Shown piece by piece: positions 1 through 11,844 of a stretch of DNA of 64,000 bases. A program made the translations under genes and the position numbers. Source of the stretch: Diogma glabrata (taxonomy: Eukaryota > Arthropoda > Insecta > Diptera > Cylindrotomidae); contig OY856186.1 of the NCBI GenBank assembly GCA_963693315.1, forward strand, positions 236,077,135 through 236,141,134, given 5' to 3'. The notes below the pieces were generated by a model that was given only the letters and a program-made list of their open reading frames with translations, was not told the origin of the DNA and ran no database searches. Each line of letters opens with the position of its first letter. Position 1 is the first letter of the stretch.

Positions 1-15
1 TTTGATTTATAAAAC

Positions 16-20
16 AAAAA
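16..20 (-). terminator. Pol III T-run terminator of the tRNA-Gly gene
   Basis: On the minus strand a T5 run begins 5 nt after the discriminator base, followed by a second T4 run at 11-14. This is the usual Pol III stop signal. Confidence 0.8.
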
Positions 21-24
21 GTAT

Positions 25-96
25 TGCGTCGGCCGGGAATCGAACCCGGATCAACTGCTTGGAAGGCAACTATGCTGACCATTACACCACCGACGC
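25..96 (-). tRNA. tRNA-Gly (anticodon UCC)
   Basis: The minus strand folds into a complete cloverleaf. The acceptor GCGTCGG pairs with CCGACGC, the D arm carries AATGGTCAGC, and the anticodon stem GTTGC/GCAGT closes the loop CTTCCAA, so the anticodon is UCC. The T stem CCGGG/CCCGG closes the loop TTCGATT. Position 25 supplies the discriminator base A, giving 72 nt. The internal A and B boxes of a Pol III gene are present, no intron is seen, and a T5 run lies just downstream on the same strand. It should insert glycine at GGA codons (family knowledge). A defective sister copy lies about 0.5 kb away. Confidence 0.96.
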
Positions 97-602
97 CGTT
101 TTTACATAATATTTCTTTTTGTTTGAATCAATTTTGTTTTATTATTTCCAAAATATTAAACGTTAACGTTTGTAGAAAAAATACGCTAATTATTGTGGTG
201 GATAAAAAAACGGTCTGAAAAACAAAAGTTGGGTTCGACTAAAAAAATGTATATGTGTATATAAGAGTTATGATAACATACTTTATAATTTTAAACAAAA
301 ACTGCTTTACCGACAAATATTTTTAACATTAATTTTGTATTTAGATTAATTTTATGCATGAGGAACGCTGATAAAGTTTTAGTTAACTTATTCACTTACA
401 TACATTCAAAGTTTAAAGCAGAAGAGATAAAACTAAGAAAATAAACTTTATCGGTTTTATTTACATTTGTAGAAAAAAAACCAAAATAAAATTAGAAAAT
501 AAAACTAATACGTAAATTGATTTACATTCCAATCGTGGATATGTATTATTCGATCAATAAATAAAATGACAGAAACTTAATGAGAGTAAAACGTAAAAAC
601 AA
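97..602. other. AT-rich spacer between the two tRNA copies
   Basis: No coding, RNA or repeat signal was recognised. The flanks of the two tRNA copies do not resemble each other beyond the tRNA itself. A T5 run at 595-599 (minus strand) sits where a Pol III terminator of the second copy would be. Confidence 0.6.
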
Positions 603-665
603 TGCGTCGGCCGGGAATCGAACCCGGATCAACTGCAACTATGCTGACCATTACACCACCGACGC
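603..665 (-). pseudogene. tRNA-Gly pseudogene lacking the anticodon loop
   Basis: The minus-strand sequence is identical to the intact tRNA-Gly gene at 25-96 over all remaining bases, but 9 nt are missing. The missing stretch is the whole seven-base anticodon loop plus two bases of the stem; the exact breakpoint is ambiguous because of a GC repeat. The acceptor stem, D arm, T arm, A box, B box, discriminator A and a downstream T5 run are kept. The gene could therefore still be transcribed by Pol III, but it cannot decode. The complete identity elsewhere implies a recent copy, a recent deletion or gene conversion. Calling it a pseudogene is inference: it may be a short Pol III transcript of unknown use. 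Confidence 0.85.
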
Positions 666-3600
666 TATATTTTCATTTCATTTTTTAGTAAAATTAGTTA
701 CATTTCTTATGGTAGCACATCTAATTCCAGCTAATACATCTAATTCAAAGCTTCCCAACTAATTTTAAAATTTCACAATGTATTATATGAATTGAATTTC
801 TTGGCAAAATATTTTCCTAAATAGCTTCGATTAAAGTTTTACTATGTTGTTTAATCAAAAACTTGTTAACATAGCTGACTGAGTATGAAATGAAATTGAA
901 AGAGTATTGACATATGAAACCTTGTATCAGTTTACGTAGACTATCGAGCCAAATACCTTTCACGCTATTTAATAAACATGCAGTCACGCTTAGTTATCTA
1001 TCTAAGAAGGCGCTAATTTAACAATTGAATAATTGTATGTTGAACAGAACTTGGCTCGAAAAGTCGTTACAATTACGAATAAGATAGGTCTAGACTTAAT
1101 TTTTAAGGTAAATATAATACAGTCTGTCGAAACAGATTTCTGAAATTATAAGTTTGTCGACCAGCTAAGAAAAGATTCAATAAGTAAATTTTGGATATGA
1201 GTTAGTCCGTGCTCAATAAAAAATTCGTACAATCTCAAAAATTTGAAATTAAAATTTGAAACTGATCAGGCAGCGAGTTCTAAATTGAATAGAGATTCCA
1301 AAAGTTTAGTTTATGATGGTCAGCAACCAAACTAATTAAGGAAAATATTAGGCCATTGCATTGCTTGGAGCACTAACTGATTTTTTCGGACATCTTTCTG
1401 TTAATTTTTTAAAAAAAATTAACCATATGAAGTCAATTTTCAACTTATACGAAAAACAGTATACAGCAATCATCCTTAAAATTAGGGCAGGAGCTCAATA
1501 ATAAGTCCAAACATAATCCCTGATGCTTTTTTGAATAACCCCTATCTTCACAACTAATGAAAAATAGAGGTATGGTGAAGTTGAATAGTGGAAACTCACA
1601 AAAATCAATCTGGTGCTTCTTTAGCAAAATAACTGGACCGATAGCCGAAATTCAAGGTCAATTTAGTCAAAGTTGTTGACTACTGATCTTATTGGATAAA
1701 ATCTAAACAAAATAAACACAAATCTGCTCTTTTAAGAAAACCCTATCTAAAGATTATTGTAAAGTTCACATAAACGAAAAATACGCTTTTGTTCGATTAT
1801 TGTAATAAACCCATCGTCTTCTACAATTAAACAGATATACATCACATAATTTTCCTTATTCAATTGTTGCTTATTTTCACCTTAACCCTAAGTTCCATGA
1901 ATTGCATAGCAATTCAAAGGGATACAAAATTAATGTTTTTCATTTTCTTGAAAAAGAATTCAAAAAACTACGATTGCTTAAAATTCGGCCACAAAAAAGT
2001 ATTTTCGACCGATGGCCAAATATTTTAATTGCGGTTTAGAGCATTAAAGACCTGAATCATTTGTAAAAATTATTTACAGCTTGCAAATAGTTTTAACAGT
2101 TTTAACACGAAATAACAAAATATTAATATTTTTACAAAAATCCACAAGCAAAGGTGGTTAAAATGATAGAGAATGTATTCAAAACACTGTTCGGCTGTCG
2201 CCCATTAACGTTACCTGTCGAAGGCTAAATTGAAAATCCAGCATCGATTGTAAGCGGAAAATATATAGCGCTCAACATTTGGGTATGGATTATCGCAAAT
2301 ATTAATATGAATTATTTCTTTATTTGCCCATCGAATCACACATTTCGAAATTTATTTTAACAATATGCACTAACATCAACCATCCGTGGAGTAAACATCT
2401 GTTTTTAACTTATTGTGAATATATTCAAATAATATTAATTCAAACATTTAAACATAGGTATACACATATTCCACGTAATTACAAAATTTTTTAATTTCTT
2501 TCAATGAAATCAACATTCCTTGCAAAACACTCGGTTCACTTCCATTCTATTAAAATTTAAAACGATATAAACATAATCACCAAAGCTTACATTAGCTGAA
2601 TATAAATATATCGTTAATTATGATATGCACATTAACACCAAAAACCAAAATTAACGGAATTTACACTATCGTTTAAATCACAACACACCCAAAACAATTT
2701 ATTTAAATAAACTTAATTTGTATGCAACATAAGAATTTGAACAGCAAAGCAACATAATCATCTTTAACAATCTGAAATCAAAAGTAAAATAAATAATTTC
2801 CTAAAAAGAAATCACGCATAACAAAATCTTCATAAAATTACATACTGTTGTGTACCCCTCCATAAAAAATCATTTAGCATATATGTATGTTGGAATATGT
2901 TTTGTTTTTCATTTTTAGCGACCCATAAAAAAAACTCACATGAAAACTAACATACATATAATGATTACCTGAAAAGGTCCAAAGAGTCGTTTAAAACGAA
3001 CGGGAAAAGGATTAATGAATTCAAACATAATTTTTTTGTTTACAATAAATTATATGAATTTAACACATATGATGGGTTTAAGGAGATGGAGGGTTACTTG
3101 CCAACTACTGAATTGTGTGTGATCATTGTACGTGAATCGTAATTGTAAACTTTTAATTAAACGGTGAAATTTTGACCTAAATTTATGGTCAACAGCTGAC
3201 AATTTTAAACGGTAATGTGTAACTGAAATTTCTGGTATGGAAATTATCAATTGTTTTGTCAAATACATGTTTAAAAAAAACAAGAAAACTTTTTGGATTA
3301 AAAGAATAAAATTAAAGCTGGTCGCTTTACCGTGAGAACTAAAAAACAGAAGATTTCTGTTTAATCAATCAGCTATCCTTGATTTAATACACCAAAGCAA
3401 AAATTCGCGAGCACGATCGTATCTCAGTTAATAAAAAAATCAATGCAAAAGTTCGTTTATGAATTTATTGATTTTTATATGATATTCATAAATACCGTCA
3501 AGTTATAAAAAGGTGGTAGAGAATTGTGGTGTGTAAAGAAAGCTGTGGTAGATGAAATTCGTGATCTGGATGACCGACGATGAACCCGACCATTAAGATC

Positions 3601-4958
3601 GAATTTATACTTGGCATACAAGTAGTATAATGGAAATAAATAGTGCTTTTATATTTTTATATTTTATAAAACTTTGGGGGGGTCGACCATGTAGTCATAG
3701 CCTGACATGTAGACGGTTAAGTTTTTATACCATCCTCATATTTAATAGCCAAAGACCATTTTGAAAAAAACCTTGAATGATATGCTTTGCAGATTTCTTC
3801 AATCCTTAGTGGGTTTGATCCTAACATGCCCATTCGAAGCCCTGAGGAAGCTTTGAAAATTTTTGGTAAAATTAAATCAACAGACATGAGTTGTTGAATT
3901 TAACGAACGATTTGTAGGATCAAAACCGATTGAAATGTATGTTGAATCAACAGTGATTTTGGCTGATTTTACATACATTTTTTTCTCAGTGTGGTCTTCT
4001 GGTGTTGTTTCATTGAAGCGAATGCCGCAAAGTTCTGCAAAATCCCTTCATTTGTTAAAAATAATTTTAAATTTAGTATCATCTCTGCATTGTTTAAGCA
4101 TCAAGAAAGTAGTTTTAATTAAAGCGCTTGTGCTAGAAATTATTATATCTTTGCTTTGTAACTATTCAGAGAGTGAATTTGTAAACGACAGCAGATCGTG
4201 CAGCATAAAAAAAGGATGGTTTTTCTATACGATCCCGGGCATCTCGGGATTCAAAATTTATGAGCCATGTAGTCCCAGGATCCATAAAACACCACGAGAT
4301 TGCAATCCCTACGTGACTCCTCTTATGTCGAATCGTTTTTTTGTTTGTTTGTTTGTTTTCCTTTATTTGTCTCAGACAGAAAGAGTTATGTCTACCGACC
4401 CATAAACGTGCGTAAATTTTTCATTTGATTCAAAATTGTACAATTATTGCGAGCTTCTTTTAAATCTGTAAGAAAAACCTACCACAAAAAAATAATAGTT
4501 TCTCCCTCCCTGTGACTGTATAAAAAAATGAACAAAGATTGACGTTTAGGATACGTTTTAGATTTTATTATAACCAACCAAACATATGATGTTTGCTATT
4601 TTATGAATTAAAAATTATAGTCCATATAGCGAAAAGAATTTGTCAGCAAGTTTTCATAACATATTTTGAAAATATTTACATAACTTAAGTATTTGTTCGT
4701 GTCGTTAGAAAACACTGCTTGTCCATTATAAAACATTCACTATTATAAAATCCCTGGAAATAACACAAAATTTAAATTACTCCCGTAATTATTTTCATTC
4801 ATTTCATAAAAATTAGCACAACTATCAAGAAAACTTTAGATATGTTATAGGATTTTACATTTAGAATTGTTTTTAAAAAAGTTGTAAAGTTTGTACAATA
4901 TGATATAGATAAAAAGCAGGGCCAAACAGTCAGGGTTCTCAAAATAAGTGGGGCATGG
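666..4958. other. AT-rich intergenic DNA, nothing recognised
   Basis: Only short open frames occur and none has recognisable protein features. A 156-codon open frame at 3935-4405 has no motif and unlikely composition. I see no RNA gene or clear transposon end here. The word CACTGAGAAAAAAATG (minus strand, near 3980-3996) resembles the ends of the CACTG MITE at 12361, but no partner end was found. Confidence 0.5.
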
Positions 4959-5618
4959 AGGGATCAGTTTTTATTGTTTTAACATTTTTTTTTATTTTTG
5001 ATCTACGGGTGTGACAACCGCGCGTAATCTAGTCCCTGCTATTGACATACGAGTTAACGTGAGATATCACATACCACTGGCAATAGCAGTGAGATATCAC
5101 TAGCCAAGGTGACATCTTAGGGGTGGTAGCGGATGAACTGTATTCAGTCAACGGTAGCACCCTCAATCTTAGCTGTGAAAAAATCCTTGATGATAAGATG
5201 CTATTGCTTCCTTGAAGAAACGAGCCTTCATATAACTATGTGTGGGCTTTAATCATTAAGAAAGACGGTGCGTCACAGGAACAAGGAATATGTAACCGGC
5301 TGGATTATTGGCAACTACGTTTTTGTTTTGTTTCAGCAAATTTTTTCAAAATTTGCTATTTACTTTTAATTTACTTTTATTTTCTTTATTCTATCATAAA
5401 ATATTGGCCTATGTCATATTTTGTCGGTGATAAGATTTTTTGTTTAGTTCTCCATTCTTTAACAAAAAATATAACAAAACAAAAAAAAAGGAAGATTTAC
5501 GTCCATCAACACCTTCGAACGTATGTTGTTGTGGGACCTTGGTCTTAAAAGGTTTTAAGTGTTATTGTGACACATATTGTAATTCCTGCTACACAATACA
5601 TTTTATTAAAAAAAAAAT
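4959..5618 (+). mobile_element. Short non-autonomous LINE derivative, copy 1
   Basis: This is a 0.66 kb unit with a poly-A tail. Its first ~165 bp (from AGGGATCAG to CATCTTAGGG) match the 5' end of the long LINE at 56318. Its last ~110 bp, including TTGTTGTGGGACC and GTGACACATATT, match the 3' end of that LINE before its poly-A. The ~390 bp core is shared with copy 2 at 8225-8880 (minus strand) but was not found in the long element. No protein is encoded. It looks like a parasite that keeps the 5' and 3' signals of a LINE and borrows its enzymes (inference). No target-site duplication was clear here. Confidence 0.75.
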
Positions 5619-5785
5619 AATTAAGTTGTGTTCTCCTGCATGTACTTTCTCTTAAGTTTATAAAAATTACCAATGGCCAATAACAATTGGAATTTGAATT
5701 TGAATGTTAAATACTACACTATGAATTCTCGAGGAGCCCTATACTAATGAAATATTTTGTTTCCTCTGGCTCAGACACGAATATC

Positions 5786-5908
5786 TTATAAACAAAACAC
5801 AATCGTTCTTCTAAAAGCGGTAATGCCGCGCACCTTATAGTACGATAGAATTTTGTCAAAATACGCACCCACGGCGTTTTTGGAAGAACGATCGTGTTTT
5901 GTTTATAA
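5786..5908. repeat. Small foldback (MITE-like) element
   Basis: Inverted arms begin TTATAAACAAAACAC and continue for about 30 bp with one or two mismatches. They enclose a ~60 bp loop that includes a GC-rich patch. No coding sequence is present, no target-site duplication is clear, and the superfamily is unknown. Confidence 0.55.
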
Positions 5909-6220
5909 ATTTGATTTCATCAGAAGATTAGAAGCAATACGACCGCTTTTCGTATCGGCGGCGCTCTAGTCCTTGATACAAAGAACGATAACGGTTTGAA
6001 TATTGCGGTGAACTGTGCTTTAGTCGGGCCAAAATAATATGTAACGGAATAATTATATTATCAGATATATTTCAATTAATAGTATGCGATAAAATTGGTA
6101 TATTAGTTAAGTAAATCTTCTAAAAATTAGACGAATTTACAAAATAACAGTGCATTGAAATTTTTGTAGTGTATAATTCTACCACGATTGGATGGTTTTA
6201 TTAAATCGATGTATTGATAG

Positions 6221-6286
6221 TATCAGATCCGTGGGGGAGGGGGGGCAATGCCCCTCCCCCAAAACCCTACCCAATTGACGCCCCTG
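6221..6286 (-). mobile_element. GC-rich terminus, probably of a hAT-type element
   Basis: Read on the minus strand, the segment begins CAGGGGCGTCAATTGGG and is followed by a G-rich/C-rich hairpin around CAATG. Invertebrate hAT elements commonly start with CAGGGGCG (family knowledge). The opposite end was not found, so this may be a solo end or a truncated copy. It abuts the dispersed repeat at 6288 exactly. Confidence 0.4.
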
Positions 6287-6287
6287 C

Positions 6288-6597
6288 CATCCCATACAAT
6301 CAACCAAATTCAACTAAACGAAATAAGAGAATTTAACTTAAAATTTGATTTTTGAACAAATGTATCAAAGCCATTGTGATTATTATTTGAAAATAATTTC
6401 AATGAAATCAAAACAATTTGACCAACTGGAATCATACCAATTGAATAATGATAATTTTTATAGGAAAATTTTCATTAGACAATAGGTTAAGTTCATTAGA
6501 CTATAGGTTAGAAAACAATACAATAGTACATACTATTATTATGGAAAAAACATACAAATAAAGCTGATATTAATAAATAAAAGAGAATAAAAGAGTA
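6288..6597 (+). repeat. Dispersed repeat A, copy 1
   Basis: This ~310 bp non-coding segment recurs at 31689-31998 in the same orientation with high similarity. Shared words include ACTAAACGAAATAAGAGAAT and AGCTGATAT. No ends, target duplications or protein were recognised, so its class is unknown. Confidence 0.7.
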
Positions 6598-6599
6598 TT

Positions 6600-7190
6600 A
6601 CACGCTAGTTATTATCAATTATATTTTATGGTTAACGGTAACCAACCGACAAGGACTTCCGACTGACGTTCATTATACCACTACTGGTTATCTCAAACAT
6701 TAAAAAATCTTTAACCTTTATAATTTATTTTTGTTAAATTCTTTTGTATTTTTTTGCCTCAAGAAAACATGGGTTGTAAAATTGTGACACAAACCCATTC
6801 GCATCTCGTGCACATACAGGATTCGGTTGAATTGAACAAGAATAATTCGGTTGAATAAGATGGACATGGTGGATTCTGAGCTTACTTGATATGTTAGCAA
6901 GGAAAGTATCACTAAAAACAAAGCAAAATTAGCCATCAATTTGATCCATCCGTTTTAATAACAAAATTACAGATTGTTATAAAATGTAATAATTTCATTT
7001 CATCACTGATAGAACTGATACTTACAATAATAGAAAATGTATTTATATTTATTACAACGATAACCATGGTTAGAGACATCATGTTAAGGTCACAAAATCA
7101 TCAATTAAAGTTTTAAAGCAAACAATTACTTACAGATTACTTTGAGAAAAGGTCGCAAAATCACAAATTAAAAAGTTAAAGTTAGCTTTT
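6600..7190. repeat. Duplicated block around Kazal-like relic, copy 1
   Basis: The block matches 15860-16620 on both sides of the coding relic. One shared side has TTTATGGTTAACGGTA and GGTTATCTCAAACATTAA. The other has ATTACAG...TGTTATAAAAT and TTTGAGAAAAGGTC. The similarity extends through promoter-side and downstream DNA, so the unit was copied as genomic DNA and not as a processed mRNA. Confidence 0.7.
6755..6936 (-). pseudogene. Kazal-type secreted protein relic, copy 1
   Basis: An ATG at 6936 opens MANFALFLVILSLLTYQ, a convincing signal peptide. The mature region has lost its frame. One frame shows PCPSYST and another NPVCARDANGF followed by QFYNPCFLEAK. Together these follow the Kazal spacing C-x-C...PVCA...G...F-x-N-x-C. 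Kazal domains inhibit serine proteases or act as small secreted ligands. Two frame changes and a stop mean no complete domain can be made from this frame. The relic is shorter than a full ~50-residue Kazal domain. The paralogue at 16.2 kb keeps more of the cysteines. Confidence 0.6.
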
Positions 7191-7419
7191 ATCAATACCA
7201 CTTGCTTGAGGAATTTTCCAAAAAAGTATGAGAATTTATCAACGAACGAGGGGAATTCGTTTAGAAAATTTTTTTTCCATGTTTCATTTCTTTATATATT
7301 TGTTCTGAATTATACGTTGGCCTACTGCGATATCAGTTAATTATTTCAAAATTAGACTGATAATTTTTAATATCCCAGTAAGCCAGACGTATAAATATTG
7401 GTTATTACTATAATTCAAA
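7191..7419. other. Flank between duplication block and Helitron end
   Basis: AT-rich sequence with nothing recognised. The Helitron 3' end abuts a T at 7419 (minus strand), as expected for insertion at an AT dinucleotide. Confidence 0.4.
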
Positions 7420-7450
7420 CTAGGAGGGCCCGGCGTGCTTCGCTACGCTT
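7420..7450 (-). other. Helitron A 3' terminus
   Basis: On the minus strand the hairpin GCGT-A-GC-GAA-GC-ACGC is followed by CGGGCCCTCCTAG, ending at 7420 with T next. CTAG with a hairpin about 10 nt upstream is the Helitron termination signal. Confidence 0.85.
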
Positions 7451-7804
7451 ATAAATAAAGTTTTTGCGTAAACATTTTGTTGACGTAGAAGCAATGATTT
7501 CAAAAGTGGTAGTGAGAAATGATAGCATAATTTTCAATTTTTATTTTTAAAAATATAGGTAATCCCGTGCCCGAAATTCGGTCATACATGAAAATTTTAT
7601 ATTTTATATATTAATAGACAATTGAAACAGCAATTATTATCAAAAATAAATATTCAAATATGTTTAACGATGAAAATGATAAAACTGAATGGCAACTTCA
7701 GCCTCAATATGAAATTAAAAAATACGCATATTGAGGCAAAAGCAAACGCACAGACACTCATACTCATAAATGAGGAAAAGGCTTTTGAGAAAAGTGAGAA
7801 GAAA

Positions 7805-8217
7805 TCAGTTAACAATGACTTCTGGGAAGACCATATTTTTTGTGAAAACTCTATCATAGTTGAACAAATGACCTTGGTCAGATGTATCATAAATATAAAA
7901 TTTCAAACATTCAAACGCACGCACTCTACTTGCAGCAACATACAATTGACCATGTGTGAATACAGGCTCTTTAAGTAAAATGGCAACTCTGTTGAATGTC
8001 TGACCTTGAGATTTATTAATAGTTATAGCAAAAGCAGGAATAATAGGGAATTGAGTTCTTTGAAATTTAAAAGGAAGAAGAGTTCCAGAATAAGTCAAAT
8101 GAATGCGTGGAATTAGAATGCGTACACCTTGCATGACACCAGTCAAAACTTCACAATCTATTGAATTTCGGTGCATAACTTTTACACGCATTCGTGTTCC
8201 ATTTACTAATGCTTGAC
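7805..8217 (-). pseudogene. Helitron A helicase, C-terminal part
   Basis: This is the last ~135 residues of the PIF1-like helicase. Visible signatures are GQALVNGTRMRV, PFKFQRTQFPI, the motif V-like AITINKSQGQT, and the motif VI-like HGQLYVAASRV. The frame is open to its stop at 7805. It is cut off from the rest of the helicase at 8218 by the short LINE derivative. About 150 residues expected between this part and the upstream SGDFRQ motif are missing, so an internal deletion accompanied or preceded the insertion. The helicase would unwind DNA during rolling-circle transposition. Confidence 0.85.
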
Positions 8218-8224
8218 CTGTATT

Positions 8225-8880
8225 TTTTTTTTATAAAATGTGTTGTGTAGTAGGAATTACAATATGTGTCACAATAACACATAAACCCCTTTTAAGACCA
8301 AGGTCCCACAACAACATACGTTCAAAGGTGTTGATGGACGTAAATCTTTCATTTTTTGTTCTTTTATATATTAAGTTAAAGAATGGATAACTAAACAAGA
8401 AATCCTATCACTGACAAAATATGACATAGGCCAATATTTTATGATAGAATAGAGAAAATAAAAGTAAATTAAAAAGCAAATAGCAAATTTTGACAAAAAT
8501 TTGCTGAAACAAAACAAAAATGTAGTTGCCAATAATCCAGCCGGTTACATATTCCTTGATTCTGTGACGCACTGTCTTTCTTGAGGATTAAAGCCCACAT
8601 ATAGTTATATGAAGGCTCGTTTCTTCAAGAAAGCAATAGCGTCTTATCATCAAGGATTTTTTCACAGCTAAGATTGAGGGTGCTACCGTTGACTGAATAC
8701 AGTTCATCCGCCACCACCCCTAAGATGTTACCTTGGCTAGTGATATCTCACTGCTATTGCCAGTGGTATGTGATATCTCACGTTAACTCGTATGTCAATA
8801 GCAGGGACTCGAGTACGCGAGATTGTCACACCCGTAGATCAAAAATAAAAAATTTTCAAAACAATAAAAACTGATCCCTC
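8225..8880 (-). mobile_element. Short non-autonomous LINE derivative, copy 2
   Basis: A minus-strand copy of the 4959-5618 element, closely similar along its whole length and ending in a poly-A tail (a T run on the plus strand near 8225-8231). It is flanked by a 7-bp direct repeat, CTGTATT, at 8218-8224 and 8880-8886. That is the target-site duplication expected of target-primed reverse transcription. It lies inside Helitron A's helicase gene, so it is younger than that element. It carries no coding capacity. Confidence 0.85.
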
Positions 8881-8886
8881 TGTATT

Positions 8887-9842
<956 letters not shown>

Positions 9843-9882
9843 CAATGTACACTGTTTGGAGTTATATTTGGCATTGAATTCT

Positions 9883-10795
9883 CTAATAATGGAATTGGTA
9901 ATTTGAAAACATTATGCAAAGTTCGCCCCCAATCAAAAGAGTTGATGCAATACCACTGAAGGCAGTTACAATACACGAAAGATTTAATGAATTAAATTTA
10001 TGAATGATTGCCGTTTGAACAAAAGTTTTGCCATAACCTGCATAAGCTGTCAAGAAAAAAACATTACTTCTAGTATCATGGAATTGAGCTTCACGCAAAA
10101 CCATATCAATCACACTACGTTGCTCATTATTTGCATTTTCATACATTCTTTCGAAAACTATAGCTTCTTCTTCAATATAAAAATGACCTACATCGCCAAT
10201 CTGTAAGTTATATTGTGGAATCGGAAGACCAAGATCACCACATGAAGTATTATGTGTAAGAAGAATTTCATTAATTTCAATCAAGGCTCGATTAATTGAC
10301 ACATCTTCATCGTAATTTCGTAAAAAGTCTTCAATCATACTATTTCTAAATTCAATCCATAAAGCTAAAGCATTCGGAGGAACATTCAAACCACAGATAA
10401 ATGCAAATAATTGATGTAACCTTTTTGGTGATTGAATTTCTGAAGCTTTAAGTAAACATTTACGCCATTCATTATCATTTGTTGCAATAAATCGAGTTTC
10501 ACATGCTGCAACAAAAGTAGGGTACTCAACACCTTCATACATACGTAGATCAGTAAAAGATTTTGGACTACGAACATGCAACAGAAGTAAACGCATACGA
10601 AACAATTCTATATCTTTTGGAGTAACCATATATAATCGAGCAACAACTTAATCGATAAAGATCAGCCCCACGTTGTCTTCTTTTCCACGATTTACTTTGA
10701 TCATGCCAAACATAATGTAATGGTAATTCTATATACAAAAACTCATTAGCTAAATTATCAATGGAATTCAAATGGAAAAATGCTAACAATTTTGT
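9883..10795 (-). pseudogene. Helitron A helicase, N-terminal part with Walker A
   Basis: Read from 10795 down, the protein has LAFFHLNSIDNLANEFLY and HYVWHDQSKSWKRR, then after a frameshift near 10650 MVTPKDIELFRMRLLLLHVR. Next come ERMYENANNEQRSVID and the Walker A motif AYAGYGKTF, followed by [11 protein letters not shown] and [18 protein letters not shown]. These match the linker and the first ATPase motifs of Helitron PIF1-like helicases in order. A second small frameshift lies near 9920. Walker A is intact in sequence, but the gene is dead downstream. Confidence 0.87.
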
Positions 10796-11276
10796 TCATG
10801 ATATATTTGCGACTGCACCAGCCACATTACCATTCCTGATATAAACATTTTGTCTATTAGGCAAACGACAATCAAGTCGAATAATTGTATGAGATTGAAA
10901 ATGCATTGGAAATTCAAATATGCGCCAAGCAGCTTCAGTCGAACCAACATACCGTCCATTCCAAAAATCTTGAATTTCATTTCCCACAATCGCATCATCA
11001 TTATTCACTGCATTCTCTCCATTCACTCTCAATTTAACATTGGCAGAATCATACCCTTTATATACATACTTGTAAACATATTTCACTCTTTTAATAGTCG
11101 TACATATTTCCACGTTAATATGACAATTGAATTTTGCAAGAAGATAAGTATTATATGGAAAAACATATCTATTATCAAGAGATGCACCACGTACATCAAC
11201 ACTCAAACCCTTATCACGTCGAAGATACAAAGGATAACCATTCACAGACTCTTTAGTATTTTCAGAAAAAGGTTTT
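10796..11276 (-). pseudogene. Helitron A Rep, two-tyrosine segment
   Basis: This holds the third Rep motif. KYVYKYVYKG contains the two tyrosines that form covalent DNA intermediates in Y2-type HUH nucleases. It is preceded by NGYPLYLRRDKG and YVFPYNTYLLAKFNCHINVE and followed by EIQDFWNGRYVGSTEAAWR and FPMHFQSHTIIRL, all typical of Helitron Rep. The N-terminal neighbour of this segment lies beyond an insert at 11277-11844. Confidence 0.87.
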
Positions 11277-11844
11277 ATGACTTGTTCAAATTAAGGTTAT
11301 TTTAAGACCATAAGTCCTTAACTTACATTGAAAGCATCCATGTGTCGGCAAAGTAGACCGAAAGACATTAAATTTCTAATGACATTAAAAAAAGATCATA
11401 AGACCTTAATTGTCATTTTAATGATTTTACTTCTATAGCAAATTCAAATTTTTAATAGTTTAAATTTATTTTTGGAGTTTTATTATATTGTTAGACATTC
11501 TTCATCAAAAAATTCATTTCATTAGAAAATTTGCAGTTGGCTGGGAGAAAATATTTTGTATTTTTTTAATAATTTGGTTTAATATTTTAGCCATTTTTCT
11601 TTTTATTTGCCCATTAGAGTTAAACAATTTGAACAATTAATTAAATTTAAACCAAATTTGTATATTTTTCTAACAATCATTTAATTTTATTATCTTATGA
11701 AGGAACATCATGAATCTTATGAAGGAAAATGAAATGTCAAAATGATATTAATTAGAACGGTGGTGTTAAAAGACAATAGCAATAAGCTTAAAAGACTACT
11801 TTATCGATAAATTTAAATACCGTAAATTGTCCGAAGCATTAGAA
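11277..11844. other. 0.57 kb insert in the Helitron Rep gene, origin unknown
   Basis: Rep coding sequence stops at about 11845 (after NPNSVCMRDGKCSKNF on the minus strand) and resumes at about 11276 (KPFSENTKESV). The DNA between is AT-rich and non-coding. I could not find terminal inverted repeats, a poly-A tail or a target-site duplication. Short inverted words such as AAGACC/GGTCTT recur near the left side. Confidence 0.6.

Noticed and set aside
3935..4405. 156-codon open frame
   Set aside because: No motif, no repeat in the window, low-complexity end with a (GTTT)n run, and no better than chance for this length.
4959..5618. Open frames of 71-102 codons inside the short LINE derivative
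   Set aside because: They are not conserved in copy 2 and lack protein features, so the element is non-coding.
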